A stretch of DNA of 64,000 bases from Mycoemilia scoparia (Eukaryota > Kickxellomycota > Kickxellomycetes > Kickxellales > Kickxellaceae), in contig JANBPU010000001.1 in assembly GCA_027575805.1 (NCBI GenBank), forward strand, positions 310,001-374,000, read 5' to 3'. The notes beneath the pieces are model-generated. The model worked only from the letters and a program-made list of their open reading frames with translations, was not told the origin of the DNA and did not search any database. A program made the position numbers and the translations under genes. Positions 55,896-64,000 of this stretch are shown here, piece after piece. Position 1 is the stretch's first letter, and every line of letters begins with the position of its first letter.

Positions 55896-58800
55896 TTAAC
55901 TTGCAGTCTTTTTACCCCTGCCTCCACCACGGCCTCTGCCAGTCCCATTCTTGCTTCCCCGTCCACGTGTGGATGAGCTTTTAGAGGTCCTGGGTTTTTT
56001 TGCCGCAGCCTTTTTGGGCTTTATCATCGAGTCCTTGGATATGTCGTCGTCTTCTTCTCCATCCTTGCCACTAGAATCTTCTGCTTCGACACTGTCGTCT
56101 TCTGCTGCAATGCCGTCGAAGTCTGGAACGGCCTGTGAAGCGCCAGAGTCTGCTTTTACTGGTGCGGAAGACTTAATATACGAGATTGGATGGGAGGCTT
56201 TGTTGTACCTATAAATATGGCATAACAGAGCAATACAGATAGATTATTCCTCTGAGGAAAACCCATTGGCTATGAGCAGACGAATCTTTCTGGTTTGTTG
56301 CTTACATTTGGGTAAATGTCGATTTAACTTTGGTGCTTATTTGGGATTTCAGATCAGCGCCCTTATTGGGAGGAATGTAGAGCTCAGACAGAGTGTCCCA
56401 GTCTTCTCTGCTTAAACAGTAGTCGTCCATTGTTCTTATTACATCCCCAATGCTGTCCTACCATGTGTGGGTGTGCGAGCTAATCGTGTTAGGAATCTGG
56501 CTTCCATGTAAAGGGCATTATTCAGTTATTGTGTCATCTGCATTCTACTTACTGGGTCATCGATGAGGGGCTTGTGTAGGGTCTTGTAAAATGTAGGAAG
56601 GTAGCTTTGGCGCATCTCGTTTTTATCGCAGGATGTAAACAAGCGAGAGTGCATCTGGAGCTCAGAGAGCATTCTGAAGCTCTTTGCTGTCTTTGAGTTT
56701 TTCCCCAACCACCTATTATTGTCGGTTATTTTCTGTTAGTTCATTCGACTCCTGGTTCTTGTACGGCACATGCATAAGCGTGTATCCCAACAGTACTTAC
56801 GCTGGGAAAGTGTACATGCCATTGTGCCTGCCCCTTACGTGATACGCAGGTCCAACGCAGGATATCACCGCATGGCTTGGGAGTAGGCTCCATTGCTGAG
56901 ACCTATTGGTAGAAAAAGAGAAGGGTTAGTGTCAGTGGAGTGGCGTGAAGTGCCAAGTAGCGGGGTGGTGGGTCGTTTCTAAATTTCCTACCTGTGAATG
57001 GCCTTGTCAATAAGATCACCAGATGCAATGTCGTCTGCCGCTTTGCTAATTTTGTCAATAGAATAACATTGCATATCTGTATTGGATAGATTATTATTCT
57101 GAGGGATTGCCGGGATGTTATTGATGTAGTTTTCCTAGTTGGAGTGGATACAATTATACATAGATTAAAGGATTGTCTGAACACATGTATGAGAGTTGGT
57201 CTTTGGGGATGTTTCCAATTAAATGGATGTTGGTGCTTGCCTGCATCATCAATGGCATGAGTGAAAAGTCGTTGAAGTATAGGTCGACCTTCTCGTAGAA
57301 CTTTTGGCTGTTGAAGTTGGACATGTTAAGGTATTTTCCAATAACATCAAAGGGGCCATGTGTTATCTCTTTTTTGTTGAATCCAGAGCTTGAAAAGTAC
57401 AAAGCATATTTAGTATTTGGAATACAATCCACATTGTTCTTGTAGTATTTCGATACCTACAATTGTTTGCTCTGATCATAGCTCATCGATTTTTGGCTAA
57501 GGGACCAAACTGATAGAAGGGTTATGATCTGTCGGATATCTGCTTGGGTGGCCTCAACCAGCTGTTCTATTACATTCGGCTTAAGATCGATATTCTCGCG
57601 GCAAGCGATTGTCATGATACGAGATCTAACCTGGAGGGCTGATGGTCTATATTTCAACAACCATTTGCATTAGCCAAGTGCATTTATGGATACACACATC
57701 TCAAGTAATATAAGCCAACCTTTTAAAGCGTATATCTTCACAGTAGTTGGCCAACGACCGGACCTTGGTTGACAGCCTATCGTTGCAAATGCAAATGATG
57801 GGAACCTATGCAAGAATGAAAACATGCTTAGAAGCATATTAGCCTGCCATTGGTTCTTATCAGTGACGAAATATTACCTTTGTCTTTTTTATAACTTGGA
57901 TAAGTTCCATCGTACCACCACGATCGCCACCAGACATTCCGTCCACTTCATCCATTATAACAGCTGTTTTTTTGTTGAGGGGCTAGGAAATCAACAACGT
58001 GGTTTAGCATCAAGGATCATCATTTTATATTTCAAGACAAGCATTGCACAGTTCAATAGTTACCGCGGATTCTGACTTGAGGAAACTGGCTATAGAAGTA
58101 TTTCCAGTGAGATCACGCAAGGACCTCTATATATAACATTTAATAGTTTATAAACTTTGTTGAAGCACTTTGTAAAATGTGGCCAGGCATTTTGATGTCA
58201 AAACAATGTTTACCTCAATGCTGGATTTGTTGCGTGTATCGCTGGCGTTGAGCTCAAGAACATCATAGCCGAGGGATTTTGCTACCAGGTGAGCAGTGGT
58301 AGTCTTCCCTATGCCTGGTGGGCCTGATATGAGTACAGCATTTTTATCATTCGGTCTCCCATTGATCCAGGATTCAAGCCAAATTTTAATCTTTTCGATA
58401 CCAGATTTGTTTCCACAGATTTCCTTTATGCTCTTCGGTTTGTATTTGTCAGTCCAGAGTTCAGAAATTGCCGCTGCTTCTTTGGATATGGGCGTTTGTG
58501 GCGACTTCTCAATAGCCTTTGGAGGAAGCTCTGATTTTATCTTTTTTCTGCTGGGCATTTCTGTACTGGGAGTTTCCTTCACTTCGCGTTTTATAGGTGC
58601 CTCAGGACTTTTAGCTCGTGGTCTTTTTGCAACAGGCTCGGGCTTTGCATCTGGGGTTTCTATAGCAGCAGCATCTCCCAAAGCAGCACTAGATTTGCGA
58701 ATCAGATCTATCAGTGCATCTTCGTTCAAAACCTTAGTTCCATGCTTCTTGGCAGCGCTGATTTTGGACGATCCAGGGTCTTCTCCAAGGACCAAGAATG

Positions 58801-59286
58801 AAGTTTTTCCACTGACCGCGCTTGTGACTCGGCCACCACATCTCTTTATGAGGTCGCCAGCTTCTCCGCGACTAATGCCTTCAAGTTCTCCGGTGATAAC
58901 GAATGTTAGTCCCTAGTAAATCCCATCAAGAGAGGAAAGTTCATATAATATACTATATCTGCCGTGACATGATGGCACATGAGACTTCTTGTAAGTTAGC
59001 TTACCAATAGACAGTCGGGCTTTCCTTCAGGTATTTCCTTTGACCCAGGATTTGCTGCTTCGCCCTTGCCCTTAATGGCCATAAAGCTATACGAATCAAC
59101 TTTATCAGAGACATTCTTCCGCAATATATTGTTTTTATGTCAGCTCATCATAGTGAAAATATCTTACTTGAACGATTTTTTTTCTACATCAGGTAGGCTG
59201 TTTGGGTCGATAACGTTGACGCCAAGTTCCTCTGCTGACTTGCGAGGAGGGTCTGTCGAGTCCTTAGCCTTTCTTTTGGGAGGCAT
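55896..59286 (-). CDS. RFC1: Replication factor C large subunit (RFC1)
   Basis: Thirteen exons on the minus strand: 59286-59168, 59086-59005, 58912-58214, 58126-58064, 57982-57878, 57805-57720, 57646-57461, 57388-57241, 57134-56992, 56902-56801, 56712-56553, 56457-56306, 56208-55896; 785 residues. A BRCT domain (about 65-145: GLTFVITGELEGISRGEAGD ... SFLVLGEDPGSSK) is followed by a basic linker and the AAA+ module: Walker A GPPGIGKTT, ELNASDTRNK, Walker B MDEVDGM, sensor 1 ICICND, then RSRIMTIA. The RFC1 C-terminal collar (ENYINNIPA, SREDWDTLSELY) and a Lys/Arg/Gly-rich tail follow. Role: DNA-binding large subunit of the clamp loader that places PCNA on primer ends. The intron 57240-57135 has a GC donor (CAG|GCAAGC), supported because splicing joins MMQ to ENYIN exactly as in the family. 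An in-frame TAG near 57458 is removed by a 72 nt intron. Confidence 0.95.
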
Positions 59287-59708
59287 GTTTACAAACTATT
59301 GCGGCAACAGTGCTTTGCTCTAGTTACTGATTAATTTATAAAGACCATTTTCAGGTATCGCAGCATACAAGTATAACTACAAAAGGTACACTTGCCTTAT
59401 TTTACAATAGCTGTGTCTCTTTGAATATTTCAATGGTTTGATAAAGCAGAGCCAGTATAGAATATGTAAAGGAAGTAGAGAGCTAAAAACAAGAAAAGGC
59501 TTTGAGATCGTCACTGTTATTCAAAAGGTGTTTGTGAGCCAAACAGAAAGTCAAATAAACAGAACGTTTGGTTGTTTACTAGATCACTAAAGAAAAATTA
59601 AATTTCAAAATGGCTCCCATTATAATCTATCAGAGCCAAATTAAGCTAACTAATAAGTTTGTCTTTAATTGGTTTCTTTCTATAATTTGTTTATTATAAC
59701 ATACCAGA
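59287..59708. promoter_or_regulatory. Divergent promoter region of RFC1 and a small coiled-coil gene
   Basis: About 420 bp of AT-rich DNA between divergent starts; no clear TATA or MCB-type motif was recognised. Confidence 0.4.
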
Positions 59709-60337
59709 ATGAGTAACCCAACACAGTTCGAAGCCGCGGCTATTGATCTCAAACAGCGCTATACGGTAAAGACGTTTTCAATGTTGTTGTGATTATACGT
59801 GGCATATCGATTAGTTAAACAAGTGATTTTGATTTCAAATATTGATAGAAAATACTAGTTTGTATTGGTGATTTGTTAAAGAATGCCAACACCTCTCAAC
59901 CGGGGTACGTAGTGCTGCTATAATATTCTTTTCTGAATAATATTCACAACCAGTTACTAATATTTGCCAATTATCATTAATTTAGACCTCAAGGCGGGAT
60001 ACCAAAACCAAATAAGGCAGAGTTGGATTTATTAAGCTCAGAGCTCAACCAAATTGACAATGCCATTGATGAGCTTACATCAAATATTGTAAGATCAACC
60101 TGTTATATATATATATATATAGTATCGTGATAAACTTTTTTGTTATTAAAAACACGAAAACTATTATTGCTAATCTTATAGGCCCTGTACAGAGATCAGC
60201 AATTCAAACAAGACATGTTATCTAAAATCAAGATGTTGCTTCCTTCAGAGATGGATATAAATGATCCAAGGGCCCAAAAAATAATTGAGGATCATTTAAC
60301 AAGCTTGGAAGCTAAAACGGTGAAAATACCCATGTGA
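59709..60337 (+). CDS. Unrecognised small helical/coiled-coil protein
   Basis: Four exons, 59709-59765, 59849-59904, 59986-60088 and 60182-60337, giving 123 residues. The frame stays open over all three introns, each with good donors and a TAG acceptor. Start MSNPTQFEAAAIDLKQRYTK, a Gly/Pro loop (NTSQPGPQGGIPKPNKAE), then heptad-like helices (LDLLSSELNQIDNAIDELTS) and a charged C-terminus. The size and two-helix pattern resemble small subunits of Mediator, BLOC-1 or kinetochore complexes, but I cannot assign it. A family A repeat begins nine bases after the stop. Confidence 0.7.
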
Positions 60338-60652
60338 TCGAATAGATATGGATCATATTTTTTGAAGGGTATCTTTTGGTGGCCAAAGATTAAAGGGGCA
60401 ACCACAGCCAAATGTGTGATCATCATTTATTAGCAAATGGTCACCACCCTTCAAAAATAATCACCCATATTGCTGCTAGCACACTACCACTACTACTATA
60501 AATTGAAATGTTGACAAATATAATACCTTTTCTTTGCTTTCTAATTATTAGAAAATTCTATATTTTTATATAAATCTGTTTGTAACCAAAGCATCCATCA
60601 ATAACCTTCGATAGTATCACTGAGAGGCGCAATATAAATCAATATCAAGTAT
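60338..60652. other. Convergent 3' region dominated by a family A repeat
   Basis: About 315 bp between the facing stop codons of the small coiled-coil gene and mL67; 60346-60470 is a family A copy. The rest is AT-rich. Confidence 0.6.
60346..60470. repeat. Family A element, well-preserved copy
   Basis: 125 bp. Left end ATATGGATCATATTTTTTGA, right end ACCCTTCAAAAATAATCACC followed by CATAT. Interior contains GGTGGCCAAAGATTAAAGGG and CACAGCCAAATGTGTGATCA, shared with copies at 7.2, 9.5 and 52.4 kb. Confidence 0.85.
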
Positions 60653-61317
60653 TTAGGACAAGCGTTTGAGTTCAGGATTGCAAATTATATTTCCTCGAAC
60701 CAGTTCAAGTTGTTTATGTTGAACAAATTCGGGCCACAAAAGGTTGCTTCCATTAAGGATATCCCTGTATTCTGGCCGTTCCCAGTACAGGTTGATATCA
60801 TTTTTAACAATCGGGGAATCCGTGTGCTTAAAGTATATAAGTGCTCGACACAAGTGTGCTATCTTGGATTCAATCATATCCATATCAATGATCTTTCTTT
60901 TGGATATAGGTAAAAGCATGTGTTTCTTAATTTCTTCTTCTGTAGGCTGCTTTAATGGAGCACTGGTTTGAGCTAGGACAGTTTGAAGTGTTTGAGACTC
61001 GGTCGAGCTAGGAAATCCTGTGGCAACAACCATTGGATTCCATAAATCTGGGCGAATTCGAGGTGGTCTTACGGTAACATCGGTGATTTGCCTTAAAATC
61101 CTGTTTTGATCTTTCTAAAATTTGTACGCGAGTATATAAATATATTAGGTAAATTTCCTGGCGCTTGCGATTTGAAGGCTGTTCTTTAAAAAAACATAGG
61201 CAGGCCGAATTCAAAAATGAATAAATCATAACTTACAATCAAGTTTCTTTGGGTGCTAACGAGAACTTGAGAAGTCTTGATGTTTCTGAATAAATACAGA
61301 ATAGGTGTGGTCGTCAT
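60653..61317 (-). CDS. Mitochondrial large-subunit ribosomal protein mL67-like (Mhr1 family)
   Basis: Two exons on the minus strand, 61317-61237 and 61114-60653, giving 180 residues. The N-terminus TPILYLFRNIKTSQVLVSTQ and the following IRPDLWNPMVVATGF match the fungal mL67/Mhr1 pattern (beta strand, F-R-N, SGQV-like turn, then R-x-D-L-W). The C-terminal half has IYWERPEYRD-type Trp/Pro-rich sequence. mL67 is a fungal-specific mitoribosomal protein; the yeast protein Mhr1 also acts in mtDNA recombination. The assignment rests on short motifs, so it is moderate. mL67 and cyclin L are divergent. Confidence 0.65.
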
Positions 61318-61845
61318 TTATGTTTAGGTACTTTAGATTCGAGAAAATAAAAGGAACACTGGCTTAGTTTTTTGGTTTGAAATTTGACATGATATCAGAG
61401 GGTGTAGGAATAACAAGATGGTGGATAATTATTATTAGCAGATCTGATCATTTCTCATTTTGACTGGTTTTGTTTATGATGAGAGTGTTACTTTTGTTCA
61501 TACAAAAGTTGACTGTTAAATTGTTGGTAGACGAGCTCTAGTCGGTTTTATTTATATATGTAAACCATAAAATGAGCCCAAATACCCACCCCACTGGGGC
61601 TATCACCCTTTTGGCTTAGGTGGGGTTCTCTCATAAATAACTACTAGCTACAGTATATAGTAATTAAATGCTATATTTCTGAAGACCATTTAGGAGCTCT
61701 TTTTATCTAACACATAATGATTCAACCAAATCATTGAGGAAATTACACATAGAAAAATGTCAATGAATCATACAATCCCATAATGGCATTTAATGCAAAT
61801 CACAAGCTATGTAGTGAATTCAAAATACTGGCTCCCTGAACTCGA
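61318..61845. promoter_or_regulatory. Divergent promoter region of mL67-like and cyclin L genes
   Basis: About 530 bp of AT-rich DNA between divergent start codons. A CCCACCCCACTGG / TTAGGTGGGGTTC inverted pair at 61587-61627 could form a hairpin. No coding content recognised. Confidence 0.4.
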
Positions 61846-63268
61846 ATGGTCCCAGGCTTACAAATGACCAGATTATCACTAAAGAACGCCTTGGTGAGCT
61901 ATGAACAGCTTGCTGAAACTCCGTCGAGAAGGGATGGCATGAGTCAGCAGAAGGAGAATCTGATTCGGAGATATGCATGCCAGCTAATACAATCTGCCGG
62001 TATACTTTTAAAGTCGTAAGAACAAAATAGATAGATAAAGATGCAATAAAGTTAGAACCCACTCTACATTTGGTGTTTTTGTTTTGAATAGACCGCAGGT
62101 TGTCATGGCCACAGCCCAAGTTTTGGTCAATCGATTCTACTATGTTTCCAGTATATATCAATCTGATCTTAGGGTAAGAGGAATACATTTATTGACCCTC
62201 GATCTTTATGACCCACAGATATATTAAGCTACGATAAATTATTTAGGCAATAGTGCTAGGGGCATTCCTTCTTGCTTCCAAGGCCGAAGAACATCCACAG
62301 AGGATAAGCAGCATAATCACAGTATTCGATGCCTTGATCAAAATGCATAGAGGCCTTACAACCAATGTTTTGGAGCGGCATGAGAGTGTAAGTTTAAACT
62401 CATTCGTGTTTAATAGATATATATAACTTTTTGCTGAATCGTGAATATCCATAATATCTGTAGGAATACGAAGTCATGAAAAATGAGATGGTAGAAGGAG
62501 AATTGGTATTGCTTAGAGGACTAGGATTTAATATACAAGTGCAACACCCATACGCAATGCTTCTCAACTACCTGCGATGTCTTGGTTTAGCAAATCATGA
62601 AAAAGTACCTCAAATAGCCTGGAACTACTTGAATGATGGGTAAGCAAAATATCTGTTTGATTGGAAACACCCACAATAGTATGTGGATAACTAATGACAT
62701 CCTATTAATCCGTTGTAGGCTGCAAACAAACATTTATTCGTGTTTTCAACCTCATTCGATCGCTTGCTCTGCCATATTTTTAGCAGCAAGAAAGTGTCAT
62801 ATCGCTCTTCCCAAAAGTCCACCATGGTGGTCGATATTTGACACAAATGAGCAAGACATCCTCTGTATATCCAGAACAATAATGATGGTATATCAAGAAA
62901 AGTCGCCAAGATATGGTCCTCTTAACAAGCATGAAGTAAAACTTTTTATGGATGATAAGCTAGAAGACCACATTAATCGTGATAGAGCTCAAAACAAAGC
63001 AAAGGAAAGAGCACAAATGATAAAACAAAAGATCGACTCGAATCATGAGTCAAACACTTCTTTAAGACATAAAGAAAAACAAAATGGTAGTCCACATCAT
63101 TATTCTCATAGAGAAAGAGAGCGTTCTCCAGTATATCACCATAGAGACCACAGCGACCGACGTCGTCGCCATCATGGTGATGGCCATAGAAGGAGTGGAT
63201 CAAGAGACTCTTTGGGACATAGAAGATACTATTCAAAAAGATCACGGTCACCAGGACGCCACCATTAG
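61846..63268 (+). CDS. Cyclin L (RS-domain cyclin)
   Basis: Five exons, 61846-62015, 62092-62173, 62247-62387, 62464-62639 and 62719-63268, giving 372 residues. An in-frame TGA just upstream fixes the start at MVPGLQMTRLSLKNALVSYE. The first cyclin box contains RDGMSQQKENLIRRYACQLI, QVVMATAQVLVNRFYY and LGAFLLASKAEEHPQRI. The second contains LLNYLRCLGLANHE and HSIACSAIFLAARKCHIALP. The C-terminus (about 310-372) is rich in His, Arg, Ser and RS/SR pairs, as in cyclin L. Family role: partner of CDK11/CDK12-type kinases in transcription and pre-mRNA splicing. Cyclin K/T are less likely because of the RS/His tail and the SRRDGM box. Confidence 0.9.
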
Positions 63269-63535
63269 AAATTATTTCCCACAATGAAATGGCAAGATCT
63301 CCACTAAAAGGGAATGGACAGATACCCTCACACATTTCTTGCAAATCAGTCCATAAGCTATACATTTTAGATGGAGTTTCAGTGATGATTGGCAGATATC
63401 CAAGGAAACATCCTAGCTAGTACCTTTTTCAGAAGACTCGGCTAAATAAGCAGTATTTTATATTAGAAGTTTTATTTTACGGGTTAACTATAATATATTT
63501 TGTGTATATGCCAGAATTGAATTTATCTCAAATGT
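63269..63535. other. Convergent 3' region with a reverse family B repeat
   Basis: About 270 bp between facing stop codons; more than half is the family B copy 63291-63436. Confidence 0.6.
63291..63436 (-). repeat. Family B element, reverse orientation
   Basis: Reads GGCAAGATCTCCACTAAAAG at the left and CTAGTACCTTTTTCAGAAG at the right; the core on this strand is AGTCCATAAGCTATACATTTTAG, the reverse complement of the B core. It starts 23 bp after the cyclin L stop codon. Confidence 0.75.
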
Positions 63536-64000
63536 TTAGTCAAATTTGGAAAACATTATTTGATTTGCTTTTCTTAGAGAGCGCCCACCAACAGTAAGTC
63601 TAAAGCTGGTATCTGCCGACTCTACGTCTGTGGATGGCTGTGGTAAACGGAATACTGACTCAGGCAGTGAAGAATCTGTATTTCCAGCAAAAACTGAGGA
63701 ACTGACTACTGAGTCGCCATGTTGAGAAATGAGGTCGTTCTACAAGCAAGTAAACATTTGGTGGCAGCTAATGCATGCTTTTTCAAGTACACTCAATAGT
63801 AAAAGGATAGTATACTAGCTCAATATTTACCGATCTTTCTCCAGAAATATTCCTTTGTAAATGGTGCTTGGGGTCATCCTTGGAAGCTAAGTGCGGATTT
63901 AAAGCAGTTTAGTATATATATATATATATATATAATACGGGCAAATATCATTCTCATGAAATTAAATGTAGATTTACCAGTAGTAGTGATCCCTTGTATC
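63536..64000 (-). CDS. Unrecognised protein, C-terminal part (cut by right window edge)
   Basis: Three exons seen on the minus strand: 64000-63978 (incomplete), 63886-63831 and 63739-63536. They join in one frame and end at TAA. The visible 94 or so codons are polar and Ser/Asp/Gln-rich (NDLISQHGDSVVSSSVFAGN), then TSFRLTVGGRSLRKANQIMF and SKFD at the end. No domain is recognised in this part. The intron signals (GTAAAT/GTAAAT donors and TAG acceptors) are consistent with the neighbours. Confidence 0.6.

Noticed and set aside
57389..57460. In-frame TAG in the RFC1 coding frame, suggesting a pseudogene
   Set aside because: A 72 nt intron (GTAGGT donor, ATACTAAAT branch region, CAAG acceptor) removes it and joins YDQSKQ to FSGFNKKEI in frame, matching the family spacing before GPFDV.
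61580..61640. A CCTTTTGGCTTAG segment resembling the U2 snRNA 5' region
   Set aside because: Only about a dozen bases match; the branch-point-pairing and Sm-site sequences that should follow are absent.

Overview
The window is nuclear DNA of a filamentous fungus, most likely an early-diverging lineage (Zoopagomycota/Kickxellomycotina-like or Mucoromycota-like). The reasons are: many short spliceosomal introns (about 71 placed here) with GTAAGT-type donors and CTAAY branch points; fungus-specific genes (mL67-like mitochondrial ribosomal protein, Rgp1, Bdf1-type double bromodomain protein); a secreted copper-monooxygenase-like protein with a CBM19-like chitin-binding tail; and a CYRI/FAM49 gene, which I recall as absent from the well-studied Dikarya yeasts. 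Taxonomy is inference. I found no virus, plasmid, CRISPR array or bacterial operon.

Layout: 0-6 kb: a GGA-type VHS adaptor (runs off the left edge), a HERP-like ubiquitin-domain membrane protein, and Rgp1. 6.5-11.4 kb: the RBM22/Ecm2 splicing factor, prefoldin subunit 1, a SET/NAP histone chaperone. 11.4-14.2 kb holds no clear protein gene but shows a TATA box, consecutive good splice sites and box C/D-like motifs, so it may be a small spliced (snoRNA host?) gene. 14.2-19.1 kb: ribosomal proteins uL16 and eS10 and a mercaptopyruvate sulfurtransferase. 19.7-23.7 kb: an unrecognised coiled-coil protein and a BET protein. 25.8-35.3 kb: an intronless formin and a SPIN90/Ldb17/Dip1-type Arp2/3 activator, separated by a solitary 5S rRNA gene. 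36-43.6 kb: the LPMO-like protein and 5-oxoprolinase. 45.9-55.1 kb: CYRI, Rad18, Sec9 and a beta-hydroxyacid-dehydrogenase-like protein. 55.9-63.3 kb: RFC1, a small coiled-coil protein, mL67 and cyclin L. A gene at the right edge is cut.

Many genes fall into shared themes rather than operons: membrane traffic (GGA, Rgp1, Sec9), actin control (formin, SPIN90-like, CYRI), PCNA handling (RFC1, Rad18) and RNA processing (RBM22, cyclin L). Intergenic regions carry two families of short non-coding elements with inverted ends (called A and B here) and a third dispersed repeat (C). Some lie in an intron or immediately after stop codons.

All exon models were drawn by hand from splice signals, reading frame and family knowledge. 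Every multi-exon model given keeps an open frame, but none is confirmed by transcripts.
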